Assembly: GCF_000418325.1 (NCBI RefSeq)
Contig: NC_021658.1
Coordinates: forward strand, 7,020,001 to 7,084,000
Source of the DNA: Sorangium cellulosum So0157-2
GTDB taxonomy: Bacteria > Myxococcota_A > Polyangia > Polyangiales > Polyangiaceae
Direction: 5' to 3'
Length of the DNA stretch: 64,000 nt
Part shown: piece by piece, positions 8,401-16,236 of the stretch
Layout of the letters: the number at the start of each line of letters is the position of its first letter
Numbering within the stretch: position 1 is the first letter of the stretch
Program-made: the position numbers and the translations under genes
The notes under the pieces: model-generated
Told to the model about the DNA's origin: nothing
What the model saw: only the letters and a program-made list of their open reading frames with translations
Databases searched by the model: none

Positions 8401-9727
8401 ACGCCTGGCCCACGGTCGCGAGCTCCTGGGCGCCGACCGCGTCGAGGTTCCGCTGCTCGGTCGCCACCGAGCGCTGGATCTCGACCAGCCCACGGCGGGT
8501 CGTCGCCTCGAGCTGCGCCAGCCCCGCGCGCGCCGCCTCGCCGACGGCCTCCTGGATCTCCCGCGCTTCGTCGGTCGCCGCGCCGCCGCGGGGCAACGCA
8601 GCGACGTGCAGCTCGAGCGGCGGGCCCATCCCGACGCCGCTGCCCTCCGCGGCGATCGGAGGCAGGGCGGCGGCAGCGCCGCCCTCTGGTGCCGCCCCCG
8701 TCGATGCGGCGGCGGCCTCGCCACCGGAGGCCGCGCCGTCCGCCGCTGGCCTGGCGCCCGTGGCTGCAGCAGGCTCGGCCACCCCGACGCCCGCCTCGCT
8801 CGCGGCGACGGCGGCAGGAGAGAGCAAGCCGGCGCCGTCGCCTGGCGCAGAGGCGCCTGCCGCTGCCACCTCGACAACGCCGTCCGCGGCGAACGCCTCC
8901 TCGGCCTCCGCTGGGTTCGCCGGCGTACTGCTGGCATCGACGGCCCCATCGCTCGCGGGCGAGGCGGAGCCCGATGGATCTCTGCTCGCCGGCGCGGCGA
9001 CCGCCTCCGCCATCGAGGCGGCTGGAGGACCAAGCGCCCGGGCTGCGGCAGGCGCGGCGGCCTCGGAGCTGGCGACATCGCGCGGCGCTGCGGTGGCGAG
9101 CGGAGGCTCCGGAGCCGCGCCGTCCGGAGCCTCGCGCGTGGACGCAGCGCGGACCGACGCTCCGTCGAGCACCGTGGACAGGCGCGCTGCCCTGTCCGGC
9201 GACGTGGTCGCGCGGACCTCGTCGAGCACGCGGGCCCGAGCGGCCGGCGGCAGCGCCTGGAGCTGCGCGCGCACGGCGCTCGCCCGCTCCTCCGAGCCCT
9301 CCTCCAGCGCCGCGACGATCTGCCGCGCGAGCGGCACCTCCCCGGGAGGCAGCGCGCTGGAAGCGACCGAACGTCGTTCCGGAGCGCCGACGTTGCCCGC
9401 CGCGGAGCGCGACGGGGGCGCATCCGCCGCGCGCGCCAGCGCATCACCTGGCGTGCTCGCGCCAGCCGTTGCTCGTCCCGCCGACGGCGGATCGGCTTGC
9501 GCACGCGCCGCAGCCACGAGATCGCCGTAGCCGTGAGCGGCGGTCACCCTCGCCTGGGCCGGCCGCGTCGCCCGCTCGGCGAGCGCCCTGCGCATGCGCG
9601 CATCGTTCGTCTCATCGATCGCCTGGGCGCGGGTGCGCGCCGCCTGCACCCGCGCCCGCGCGAGCGGCAGCGCATCCCTGCTCGGTTCGGTCAGCGGCGA
9701 CAGGGCAGCAGACGCCTTCATCGGCAT
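5417..9727 (-). CDS. Large modular toxin-like effector, probable injection-system cargo
   Basis: The 1436-residue protein has a layered design. Residues 1-60 form a short basic/Ala-rich head starting MPMKASAALSPL. Residues about 60-400 are low-complexity Ala/Pro/Ser. Residues about 400-875 are Ala/Gln/Arg-rich and predicted helical or coiled coil. A glycine-rich hydrophobic region (about 876-970, around GMLAGLLVGILVTIAVVAL) could insert in membranes. Ten TAARPEEA repeats follow at about 1070-1149, then a CSTC pair and charged helices. A compact C-terminal module (about 1330-1436) ends DFRIHGKIVGNKIVWNKV and resembles a small nuclease-type toxin tip, but I cannot assign a family. It lies upstream of, and in the same direction as, the sheath operon and overlaps a candidate immunity gene. 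Delivery by the injection system is inferred. Confidence 0.7.
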   Translation of the reverse strand: MPMKASAALSPLTEPSRDALPLARARVQAARTRAQAIDETNDARMRRALAERATRPAQARVTAAHGYGDLVAAARAQADPPSAGRATAGASTPGDALARAADAPPSRSAAGNVGAPERRSVASSALPPGEVPLARQIVAALEEGSEERASAVRAQLQALPPAARARVLDEVRATTSPDRAARLSTVLDGASVRAASTREAPDGAAPEPPLATAAPRDVASSEAAAPAAARALGPPAASMAEAVAAPASRDPSGSASPASDGAVDASSTPANPAEAEEAFAADGVVEVAAAGASAPGDGAGLLSPAAVAASEAGVGVAEPAAATGARPAADGAASGGEAAAASTGAAPEGGAAAALPPIAAEGSGVGMGPPLELHVAALPRGGAATDEAREIQEAVGEAARAGLAQLEATTRRGLVEIQRSVATEQRNLDAVGAQELATVGQAFTRVRGQVARSLGQARRQVAATALAQRQRLDAWHTGARQRTEQAFSTRQARVRRLGGTKGDEAVATADRAAQDARSRIEGYAGQARQTGEAKARSARGASREIVEARQVAAQGVAGNTAAEVTQSLAATVNELRGLGPETRPQFVQQANQLASQLGEQLPTILGQLGQTRQGAAGALGTGAAGGAQAFAQLEASLGQGLGALERSVRVSLREGVAGGRQALGAAGRQAADAVRAQHDAASQAGADVVATIFATVPNRRLRRAVARRLAAELRGRVQAGFLTTEQRARLAMAETAQCFAQAALETFEAVRAQAEQARGQAETFGAEAATSAQGQVEQLVQQLTEVVTGAVQSGDQVVGGAERGLDATIADIDGRFSQAISDFRAQLQQRVTEAASNAREPLGTLDGRIEQGMARAEERVNQSWLERQWSDLVESVNWGMLAGLLVGILVTIAVVALIGTGIGALIVAGALAGALSVAATTLTNDAIAGRDTNWGELGRNMLIGAAFGAVGGVLGGGVTGALGKGVMQGLVTEATSIALGKAANVATGVVLGIVQNVVQGDPWDKNLLFNVAQGVAFTYGPLARGMQRVSEGARAMAVDRGVALHVTPTEAAASAARRGSSSTTEPSGATAARPEEATAARPEEATAARPEEATAARPEEATAARPEEATAARPEEATAARPEEATAARPEEATAARPEEATAARPEEARADGEIPNGEPVAAEQPTADGRHKVKVTEDGRAFVCSTCEELQVKYRSELEANEGLQRKWEENHNIADPEAKAKACAELQRELAEARAKSRSAETPEVKAKRLADTRTESRSSIERIRKILSDPANKEFFEKNGALRRRLEGELRALEDAWNKAVEDAKAIEGDSELSDVVSEDFDDVRTRGEMLENEVADAMRSAGPREIDIGGRKLESSYGDDALAFFEDHPEFRSKFDRAMEKGLVPPKGSTGIVRSELPGYDFKLKILGVGGDFRIHGKIVGNKIVWNKVTTH
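6282..6521 (-). repeat. Tandem repeat, 10 x 24 bp, inside the effector gene
   Basis: Ten contiguous copies of a 24-bp unit (plus-strand view starts gcctcctccggccgcgccgc) are identical at the nucleotide level. They encode ten TAARPEEA units that link the hydrophobic region of the effector to its C-terminal part. The unit is in frame, so copy-number change would only alter linker length. It is the second perfect in-frame array in the injection-system locus. Confidence 0.95.
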
Positions 9728-9764
9728 GCTCTCGATCGCATCCTATCACCGCACTCCATAGAAA

Positions 9765-9923
9765 CTACTCCATTTCAAACGATTCCACGTGTGTCGTGTC
9801 CAGCGACCGAAGAACGCGTCGACTTCCGTTAGGAAGGCAATACCGCCGCGCAACCGCATGCTCCAGCGACGGCGCGCGCTTCGTCGCGTCAGCGAGCGGC
9901 GGCAGCGGTGCAAGCGCCTTCAT
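9765..9923 (-). CDS. Small protein resembling the effector N-terminus; likely gene remnant
   Basis: This 52-residue frame starts MKALAPLPPLADATKRAPS and ends just upstream of the large effector gene. Its first residues align with the second Met of that effector (MKASAALSPLTEPSRDALP), and both starts sit in a CGATGAAGGCG context. An AAGGA site lies 6 nt before the ATG. After about 25 residues the similarity is lost. It looks like the decayed or truncated head of a second effector gene, or a tag shared by cargo proteins. A functional small protein cannot be excluded. Confidence 0.4.
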   Translation of the reverse strand: MKALAPLPPLADATKRAPSLEHAVARRYCLPNGSRRVLRSLDTTHVESFEME

Positions 9924-10299
9924 CGAGGATCCTTCGTGGTTCCCGTAACCCCGCTCCACGGCCGTATCGCTCCGACCTCTCGGCCGCGAGCGCGACGCGC
10001 AGCCCCCCAGATTCTCGCGTGGCTATCGAGACATAGCCACACCGAGCGATGCGATCGAGGACATCGAGCCGCATCCCGGAGCTCGTCCACGGGCCCTCGC
10101 GCTCGATTCTAGCCAGGACGCACGCCGGCTCTTGCGCTGCGCGGCGCATCGCCCTACCCCGCGGGCGGCCAATCCACCTCGAGGCCGCGTCGAGCCGCAA
10201 TACCAAGGCCAGACGCTCGATGCCCGATTGCTGCTCCGCCTCGTTCGAGCGCTCGGATTCCGTTGACAGGGGCAATCCCGCTCGCTCTCCTCATCGGTT
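9924..10299. other. Intergenic region between divergent operons
   Basis: This 376-bp stretch separates the leftward effector side from the rightward lysozyme-like/caspase operon, so it should hold promoters for both. No clear -35/-10 or -24/-12 pair was found, and the short open frames crossing it look like antisense noise. Confidence 0.4.
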
Positions 10300-11991
10300 G
10301 TGACAGACATAACCGCAGACACAACGAACGTCTTTCTCTTCCACATCGCCCCGGAGACGAGCGTCAGTCCGGCGGAACTCCAGCGGATTCTGCTGGCCGA
10401 AGCCGCCGCGTTCAGCGTCGCCTCCCGGCCGACGATCCACCCCGCGCTCCTCGCGCACCGCATCCTGCGCGGCACGGACGGCCGCCTCCTCTGGGAGATC
10501 GCGCTCACCGGGCTCGAGTCGCCCGACGACGACGCGCCGAGAGAGAGCCTCTGCGAAGCGCTCCTCGGCGAGGTGCGGGAACGCCTCGAGGGGCTCGGGA
10601 GAGTCGAGAGCTTCGCGGGCTACACGGATCTCGTGTTCCCCGGGCCCGGTCTCGGCTTCTGCCGCGCGCCGCTGGAGGCGAGCAGGTCCTCCGGCTCCTC
10701 GGCCGGGCTCGCCCAGGCGAGCGCGCCCCTCCTCGGGTGGGAAGACTACGCGACGGACGCGGGCACGGCCGTGGCCGGGGCGGAGCTGCCCGAGGATCTC
10801 CTCGCGGAGATCGAGCAGAGCCGCGGCGAGGCGCCCGCGGAGCCGGGCCTCAAGCCGGTTCGCCAAGGGCACATGTACACCGGGGCCAGCGACAAGGCGC
10901 ACCTCGCCTACCTCCACGATTACCTCGAGTCCCGCGCCGCGGCGTCGAGCTCCAGCGACCGCCGCAAGGTCATCGCCTTCCGCGCCTTCCAGGCGCGCGA
11001 GGGCAGCACCGCGGCCATCAACACCTACGACAACCAGATCGTGACCTGGGGGACCGGCTGGGGCGGCCTCGGGATGCTGGGCAAGGTCATGGCGCGCGCG
11101 GTGGCGAACGAGGCGCTCCGCGACCGGCTCGGCCGCGCGGGCCTGCGCTACCGCGACAAGAACGTCTACGATGTCGTCGACCTCCGGGCGAAGCGGGTGA
11201 TCACCGGGCGGAGAGAGGCGCTCGAGACGCTCCGCAGCTCGGTCCCGCTGCTCCGGGTGCTCATCCACGCGGCGCGCGATCCGCGCACGCGCGACGCCGT
11301 CACCGAGGCGCAACTGGTCACGTTCATGGAAACGTCGGCGCACATCGCCGGGGCCGACGGCATCGCCACGCAGGCCTTGTTCAACTGGATCGCCCACCTC
11401 AAGCACTGGGCCCCGGCGTACGTCGACGGCTGCCTCGACTGGGCGCTGCCCCAGGCCGACGGCGGCGCCGCGTCGGTCGAGCGCGACCAGCGCCTCGCCG
11501 TGCTCGTGGGCCGCTATTTCTACGGCAAGGCCCGGAAGCTCAAATGGATCCCCGACTGGCGGCAGTTCCAGCTCTACTGCGAGCACATGAAGGCAGACGG
11601 CCTGGATTGCACGAGCGATCCGTTCTTCCGGGCGGCGGCGTCGCCGTCGAGCGATCCGTTCGCCGAGCGTCCGGCGCCGCGGCCCGGCAGGCCGGCCAAG
11701 CCGCAGCTCCTGAAGAACGCGCCGCTCGCCGGCGAGCCGGCGCTCGAGCGCGTCGCGCGGGGCGAGGGGTCGCTCCGCAAGCGGGCCAGCGGGCCCGAGA
11801 TCAAGGCCCTGCAGGAGGCGCTGCTCGCGGTCGGGATCCAGGTCCGAGGCGGCGTCGACGGCGTCTTCGGCGATCGCGTGGAGGAAGCCGTGAAGGCGTT
11901 CCAGGCCGAGCGCGGGCTCCTCGTGGACGGGGTCGCGGGGCAAGCCACGTTGAAGGCGCTCGACGCGAGGCTCGGCGCGGTGAGGGGCTGA
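10300..11991 (+). CDS. Lysozyme-like protein with C-terminal peptidoglycan-binding domain
   Basis: The protein has 563 residues. The first 160 show no known motif. Residues about 180-440 form the candidate catalytic region, with FQAREGSTAAINTYDNQIVTW near 230-250. A Glu (E234) followed by an open Thr/Tyr-Asp/Trp-Gly segment is reminiscent of lysozyme-superfamily muralytic enzymes. A linker rich in Pro/Arg follows. Residues about 490-560 are a classic peptidoglycan-binding type 1 domain, with GVDGVFGDRVEEAVKAFQ and GVAGQATLKALD. No signal peptide is visible, so export would need another route; being fired by the nearby injection system is one option. It begins with GTG and is 42 bp upstream of the caspase gene. 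The binding domain is secure; the enzyme class is inferred. Confidence 0.7.
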   Translation: MTDITADTTNVFLFHIAPETSVSPAELQRILLAEAAAFSVASRPTIHPALLAHRILRGTDGRLLWEIALTGLESPDDDAPRESLCEALLGEVRERLEGLGRVESFAGYTDLVFPGPGLGFCRAPLEASRSSGSSAGLAQASAPLLGWEDYATDAGTAVAGAELPEDLLAEIEQSRGEAPAEPGLKPVRQGHMYTGASDKAHLAYLHDYLESRAAASSSSDRRKVIAFRAFQAREGSTAAINTYDNQIVTWGTGWGGLGMLGKVMARAVANEALRDRLGRAGLRYRDKNVYDVVDLRAKRVITGRREALETLRSSVPLLRVLIHAARDPRTRDAVTEAQLVTFMETSAHIAGADGIATQALFNWIAHLKHWAPAYVDGCLDWALPQADGGAASVERDQRLAVLVGRYFYGKARKLKWIPDWRQFQLYCEHMKADGLDCTSDPFFRAAASPSSDPFAERPAPRPGRPAKPQLLKNAPLAGEPALERVARGEGSLRKRASGPEIKALQEALLAVGIQVRGGVDGVFGDRVEEAVKAFQAERGLLVDGVAGQATLKALDARLGAVRG

Positions 11992-12033
11992 TCAGGGCGG
12001 CTCGCGCCAACCCGATCGAGAGGAGACCACACG

Positions 12034-15000
12034 ATGGCGGCGAAGGCGGGCGAGGGAGACTACCGGTACTACACGATCCAGCCGGGCGGCGACGACGGGC
12101 CGCTCCTGCCCCATCAGCACTACCTCGGGGTCGACGCCGTGGCGTGGTTCCTGAACCGGGAGGATGGTTGGTTCTCCAAATGGACCGCCTCGGGCACGCT
12201 CGAGATCTCCCTGGTCGGGGGCCTCGAGCGCTACCAGGCGGCGCTCGGCGCGTTCGAGCTGCAGGGCAGCGCGAGGACGGCGCCCGTGTTCGATCGCCCC
12301 GTGCTGCCCGATCGCAACTACCGCGGCGGCCCGATCACCCTGAGCGTCTCGCTGTTCGCGCTCCGCCGCGACACCGCGCTCGCGGGCCTGCTCAAGGGCG
12401 CCGCGTCGGCGAGCCTCGGGATCGTGGCCGGCATGGTGGAGACGGCGAGCCTGGCCGGACCGCAGCTCGTGCTCGGCGCGGCGGGGGCGTCGCTCATCGG
12501 CGGGGTGTCGCAGCTGCTCACGAGCGCGCCCGGCGGCGCCGAGCACCTGCTCGGCCAGGGCGGCCTCGAGGTGACGCTCTCGCCCGAGCAGGTGCGCGGA
12601 CCGATGACGTATGTGCTGTTCCATCGAGGGACGCCGCTCGATCCCGCGCGGCTCGCGGTGGGCGCGTCCGGCGCGCTCACCTACCCGCTGCACGACGGGC
12701 GGGAGCTCGCCGACGGCGCCTGGATCCTCGTCCGCCTCCGCCGGAGCGCGCGCTACGCGGGCGCGCGCGGCTGGTTCGACCGGGAGCGGGCGCTGCGGGC
12801 CGCCGTGGAGAACCTCGTCGACGACGTGCGGACGGGCGCGGTCGACGCCGCCGAGGCCCTCCCCCGCCTGCGGCCGGGCGCCGGCGGCGCGGAGACGCTC
12901 TTCGACGACCTGCGCGCGCTGCGGCAGATCATCCAGCTCGACGGCGCGATCCACGAGGCCGAGGCGAAGGAGCGGGTCGCCGGGCTGGTCAAGCGCTTCG
13001 CCGACGCGCGGGCGGCGGTCGCGGGCCACGCCGCCGCGGCGAGCCCGGCGCGCGTCGCGCGCGGCGGCCCCTCCGGGGCGCTGGAGAGCTTCGGCGGGCT
13101 GGAGAGCTTCCCGATCGCGCCCGGCGGCGCGGAGACCCCGGCGGACGCGGATCTCCTGCGCGAGCAGGACTCCATCGCCGAGGCGCGCCGCGCCGCCCGG
13201 CCCGGCGAGGGCGTCGAGGCGCGCCGCGCTGCCCAGCCCGGCCAGGAGCGCGCCGGGCGCACCCGCGCGCTGCTCATCGGGATCGACGCCTACCCCGGCC
13301 CCGTCCCGCCGCCGCTCGCGGGCTGCGTCAACGACATCGACGACCTCCAGCGCCTGCTCGTCGAGCGGCTCGGCGTGGACGGCGGCGACATCCGCCGCCT
13401 CGCCTCGCCGCGCGCGGGCGCGGCCCACAGCGCCGGCGTCGCCGCGCTCCCCGCGACCCGCGACAACATCGTCGCCGCGCTCGAGGCGCTCGGCGGCGAC
13501 GCCGTGGGGCCGGACGACAGGGTCTTCATCTACTACTCCGGTCACGGGGCGAGCCTCGAGGTGGCCGGCGCGCGCGGCGCCGCCCAGCGGGAGGCCCTCG
13601 TGCCCGTCGACGCGCACCGCGACGCGCAGGGGACGCCGCGCAACCTCCTGTTCGATGTCCAGCTCAACGCGCTGCTCCGGCGGATCGCCGAGCGCACCCG
13701 GCAGGTGACGGTCATCCTCGACTGCTGCCACTCCGCCGGGGCGACGCGCGACGGCTTCTCCTGGCGGAGCCAGCAGGACCAGGCGCGCGCGATGCACATC
13801 GCCGGCCGCTTCCCGGCGGCGGCGCTCGGCCTGCCCGCGGAGCTGCCTGCCGCGCAGGCGCGCGAGGGCGGCATCCTCCACGGCCTCGCCGCCTCGGTGG
13901 AGAGCTGCGCGGTGGTGGCCGCCTGCCTCGCCGACGAGTCGGCGATGGAGGGCGTGCACGAGGACGGGCGCCGGGGCGGGTACTTCACGCGCGCGCTCGT
14001 GACCCAGCTGGCCGCGATCCCCGACGACGAGCTGCCGGAGCTGCGCTGGGGGCGCATCTGGCGGCAGGTGCTGGCCGACGTGGAGGGCAAGCAGCGCCAG
14101 CACCCGCGCCTGCTCGGCAGCCTCGCGCGCAAGGTCTTCGGCGGGCCGCCCGAGGACGGCGATCCCGGCTTCGGCGTCCGGTTCGACGGCGCGGTCTATC
14201 ACCTCGCCGCCGGCGAGCTCGCGGGCGTGACCGCGGGCGCCGTCGTGGCGGTCTACGGCAGCCAGCCCGCGGTGCTGCCGCTCGACGCGGGCTCGCCCGA
14301 GGAGCAGGCGGCGCGGCAGGGGACGCTCGAGGTGAAGCGCGCGAGGCGCTCCTCCGCGGAGGCCGCGCCGACGGAGGGCCGGCCGCCGTTCGCGCTGCCC
14401 CCGGGCGCGCGCGCGCGGGTGATCCGGCCCGGCCGCGACGCCGCGCTCGCGGTGGCCGTCGACCCGGCGGTCCCGGAGCTGCTCGAGGCGATCGCCAGGT
14501 CGCCGTCGCTGCGGCTCGCCGACGGCGCGGAGGCGCCGGCGGTGCTCCTGAAGCGGTGCGCGAGCGGCGCGTGGGCCGTCACCGACGAGCTGCACGGCAC
14601 CGGCGAGGCCCCGGACGAGCCGTTCCTGGTCAGGATCCCGGCCGACGCGGCCCTGGCCCTCGCGCCGAGGATCCTCGAGCATTACCGCCGCTACATCGCG
14701 CCCGTCGCGATGGCGAGGAGCTGCAAGGATCTGCCCGCGGGCACGCTGAAGCTGGGCTTGCTCGACTGCAGCGACCGGGAGATCGACGACGACGGGATCC
14801 TCGTCGATCCCGCGATCGATCCGCAAAACCCGGATCTCGATCCGATCTTGCCCGACGACCGCGGCGTCTACCGGGTGCGCGACGGCAAGAGCAGGCTCTG
14901 CATCGAGGTGCGGAGCAGCTACGCGAAGCCGCTCCACGTCACGCTGCTCGAGTCCGGGGCGAGCGGCCGGGTGTACGTGCGGGAGAGCCGGGTCCTCGTG

Positions 15001-15288
15001 CCGCCGCGGGGTCGCCATGTCTTCTGGGCCGACGCCACGCCGAAGCGGGTCGGGAGCGTGGCCCTCCCGCCGGATCGGGCCGTGATCATCGACCGCCTGG
15101 TGGCGATCGGCACGACCGAGCGCGACAAGGACCTGGGCTTCCTCGCGAGCGAGACCGCGTTCGAGGACCTCGTGGCGCTCACCCGCGACGGGGCCGGCAC
15201 CACGCCGGTGGGCCGCGACATGGGCAGGTATCCCCCGCTCGAGCGGTGGACCGCGGACCAGCTCATCGTCCGGACGAGCAGGCATTGA
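12034..15288 (+). CDS. Caspase-like (C14) protein, 1084 residues
   Basis: A caspase-fold peptidase domain lies at about residues 405-660. It begins RALLIGIDAYPG, has the catalytic His in YYSGHG (H504), and has the catalytic Cys in LDCCHSAG (C565). The N-terminal 330 residues include a hydrophobic Ala/Gly segment (about 115-170) and are otherwise unfamiliar. The roughly 420 residues after the peptidase domain are rich in strands and may hold adaptor or substrate domains. Such proteases in myxobacteria are typically signalling or cell-death enzymes that cut after basic residues (family knowledge). The ATG follows AGGAGACCACACG. It is probably co-transcribed with the lysozyme-like gene upstream and the broken phosphoesterase gene downstream. 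Confidence 0.88.
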   Translation: MAAKAGEGDYRYYTIQPGGDDGPLLPHQHYLGVDAVAWFLNREDGWFSKWTASGTLEISLVGGLERYQAALGAFELQGSARTAPVFDRPVLPDRNYRGGPITLSVSLFALRRDTALAGLLKGAASASLGIVAGMVETASLAGPQLVLGAAGASLIGGVSQLLTSAPGGAEHLLGQGGLEVTLSPEQVRGPMTYVLFHRGTPLDPARLAVGASGALTYPLHDGRELADGAWILVRLRRSARYAGARGWFDRERALRAAVENLVDDVRTGAVDAAEALPRLRPGAGGAETLFDDLRALRQIIQLDGAIHEAEAKERVAGLVKRFADARAAVAGHAAAASPARVARGGPSGALESFGGLESFPIAPGGAETPADADLLREQDSIAEARRAARPGEGVEARRAAQPGQERAGRTRALLIGIDAYPGPVPPPLAGCVNDIDDLQRLLVERLGVDGGDIRRLASPRAGAAHSAGVAALPATRDNIVAALEALGGDAVGPDDRVFIYYSGHGASLEVAGARGAAQREALVPVDAHRDAQGTPRNLLFDVQLNALLRRIAERTRQVTVILDCCHSAGATRDGFSWRSQQDQARAMHIAGRFPAAALGLPAELPAAQAREGGILHGLAASVESCAVVAACLADESAMEGVHEDGRRGGYFTRALVTQLAAIPDDELPELRWGRIWRQVLADVEGKQRQHPRLLGSLARKVFGGPPEDGDPGFGVRFDGAVYHLAAGELAGVTAGAVVAVYGSQPAVLPLDAGSPEEQAARQGTLEVKRARRSSAEAAPTEGRPPFALPPGARARVIRPGRDAALAVAVDPAVPELLEAIARSPSLRLADGAEAPAVLLKRCASGAWAVTDELHGTGEAPDEPFLVRIPADAALALAPRILEHYRRYIAPVAMARSCKDLPAGTLKLGLLDCSDREIDDDGILVDPAIDPQNPDLDPILPDDRGVYRVRDGKSRLCIEVRSSYAKPLHVTLLESGASGRVYVRESRVLVPPRGRHVFWADATPKRVGSVALPPDRAVIIDRLVAIGTTERDKDLGFLASETAFEDLVALTRDGAGTTPVGRDMGRYPPLERWTADQLIVRTSRH

Positions 15289-15302
15289 GGAGAGGAGCCG
15301 TC

Positions 15303-15425
15303 ATGGCGCAACAGATCTTCGTGATCTCCGATCTCCACCTCGGCGGGGAGCCGGGGTTCGAGATGTGCAGTCGGGTGATCGCGCCCGAGGGGCTTACGAC
15401 GCGCGCGGGTACATCCGCTGAATGA
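15303..15425 (+). pseudogene. 3'-truncated calcineurin-like metallophosphoesterase
   Basis: A good AGGAG site and ATG start a frame reading MAQQIFVISDLHLGGEPGFE. The DLH motif is the first metal-binding signature of calcineurin-like phosphoesterases. The frame stops after 40 codons, while intact family members have 200 or more residues. The native sequence ends near 15390, where the 3' end of the oppositely oriented metzincin gene begins, so the last 10 codons read through foreign DNA. It marks a recombination or deletion joint. In an intact operon it would be the third gene after the lysozyme-like and caspase genes. Confidence 0.75.
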
Positions 15426-16185
15426 AATCGATGTCGGTCTCCGACAGCGTGCTGTTGCCCGGGCGCGCCTTCCGGTCGAGCGTGTGCGCCTTCGGGATCG
15501 CGTACAGCATGATCGAGCGCGGATCGAACCGCGAGAACTGCGTGACGTTCCTCGCGTACCTCTGGAAGAGGTTGCTATCGACGTCGGCCCGCTTCCAGCG
15601 GTTCGGCGGCCCCATGTAGTACTTGTAGACGGCCTCCGTGTCCCACGGGATGCCGGCGTCGGGGTTCTGGTGCTCGTGGATGCACCCGAGCGCGTGTCCG
15701 AACTCGTGCAGCACGACCCGCGAGCACTCCTCGTCGGGCGTCGACCGCGTGAGCCAGCCCAGGTTCATCGTCGGCTCGTCCCGGCGGATGCTCAGGCAAT
15801 CCCGGCCGATGTAGGACCACGAGCCCTCGCCGCGCGTGAACGCGATGCGGATCTGGGCGCTCGGGCCATCGTCGAAATCGAACGTGAGGTTCGCGTGCCG
15901 GGTCCAGAGCTCGGCGACCTCGCGGACCCGCCGCTGCACCTCGCGCTCGCCGCCCATGAACGCGATGCGCAGCGTCTGCCCGGGGGCCCACCGCTTGCCT
16001 TTCAGCACGGCGATGCGCGCCGGGTTGCCCGGGTCCTCGGCGTACACGGAATCGAGGGACTCCGCCCGTTCGCCCTGCGCCGCGCCCGAGCGGGCCAGAT
16101 CGTCGTCCACGGGCGGGAACACGTCCACGCAGACGCAGATCTCCTCGTCGATCTCCGGACCACCGGTCGCTTCCGATTCAATCAT
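15394..16185 (-). CDS. Astacin-like metzincin zinc protease
   Basis: The 263-residue protein carries the zinc-binding motif HEFGHALGCIHEH, with ligands H160, H164 and H170 and catalytic E161, followed by a QNP loop. A Met-turn (SIMLYAIP) comes about 65 residues later. This combination is typical of astacin/M12A-type metzincins and of related bacterial proteases. There is no signal peptide; about 60 residues precede the core, starting with an acidic, Cys-containing segment that may be an inhibitory propeptide. The ATG follows GGAGGAAGCG. It lies 51 bp downstream of the CHAT gene and is probably in one operon with it. The 3' end coincides with the break in the phosphoesterase gene. Confidence 0.92.
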   Translation of the reverse strand: MIESEATGGPEIDEEICVCVDVFPPVDDDLARSGAAQGERAESLDSVYAEDPGNPARIAVLKGKRWAPGQTLRIAFMGGEREVQRRVREVAELWTRHANLTFDFDDGPSAQIRIAFTRGEGSWSYIGRDCLSIRRDEPTMNLGWLTRSTPDEECSRVVLHEFGHALGCIHEHQNPDAGIPWDTEAVYKYYMGPPNRWKRADVDSNLFQRYARNVTQFSRFDPRSIMLYAIPKAHTLDRKARPGNSTLSETDIDFIQRMYPRAS

Positions 16186-16236
16186 CGCTTCCTCCCTGGT
16201 TGATGACGTCTCCGCGTCGGCCGCCGGCCGGGCGCT

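Noticed and set aside
6089..9832. 1247-codon plus-strand open frame opposite the effector
   Set aside because: Arg-rich antisense composition without domains, and the minus strand has coherent architecture with a ribosome site and an immunity-type partner.
10263..15425. 1720-codon plus-strand open frame in another phase over the lysozyme and caspase genes
   Set aside because: Out of phase with the recognisable peptidoglycan-binding and caspase motifs; only its last 40 codons (phosphoesterase start) are real.
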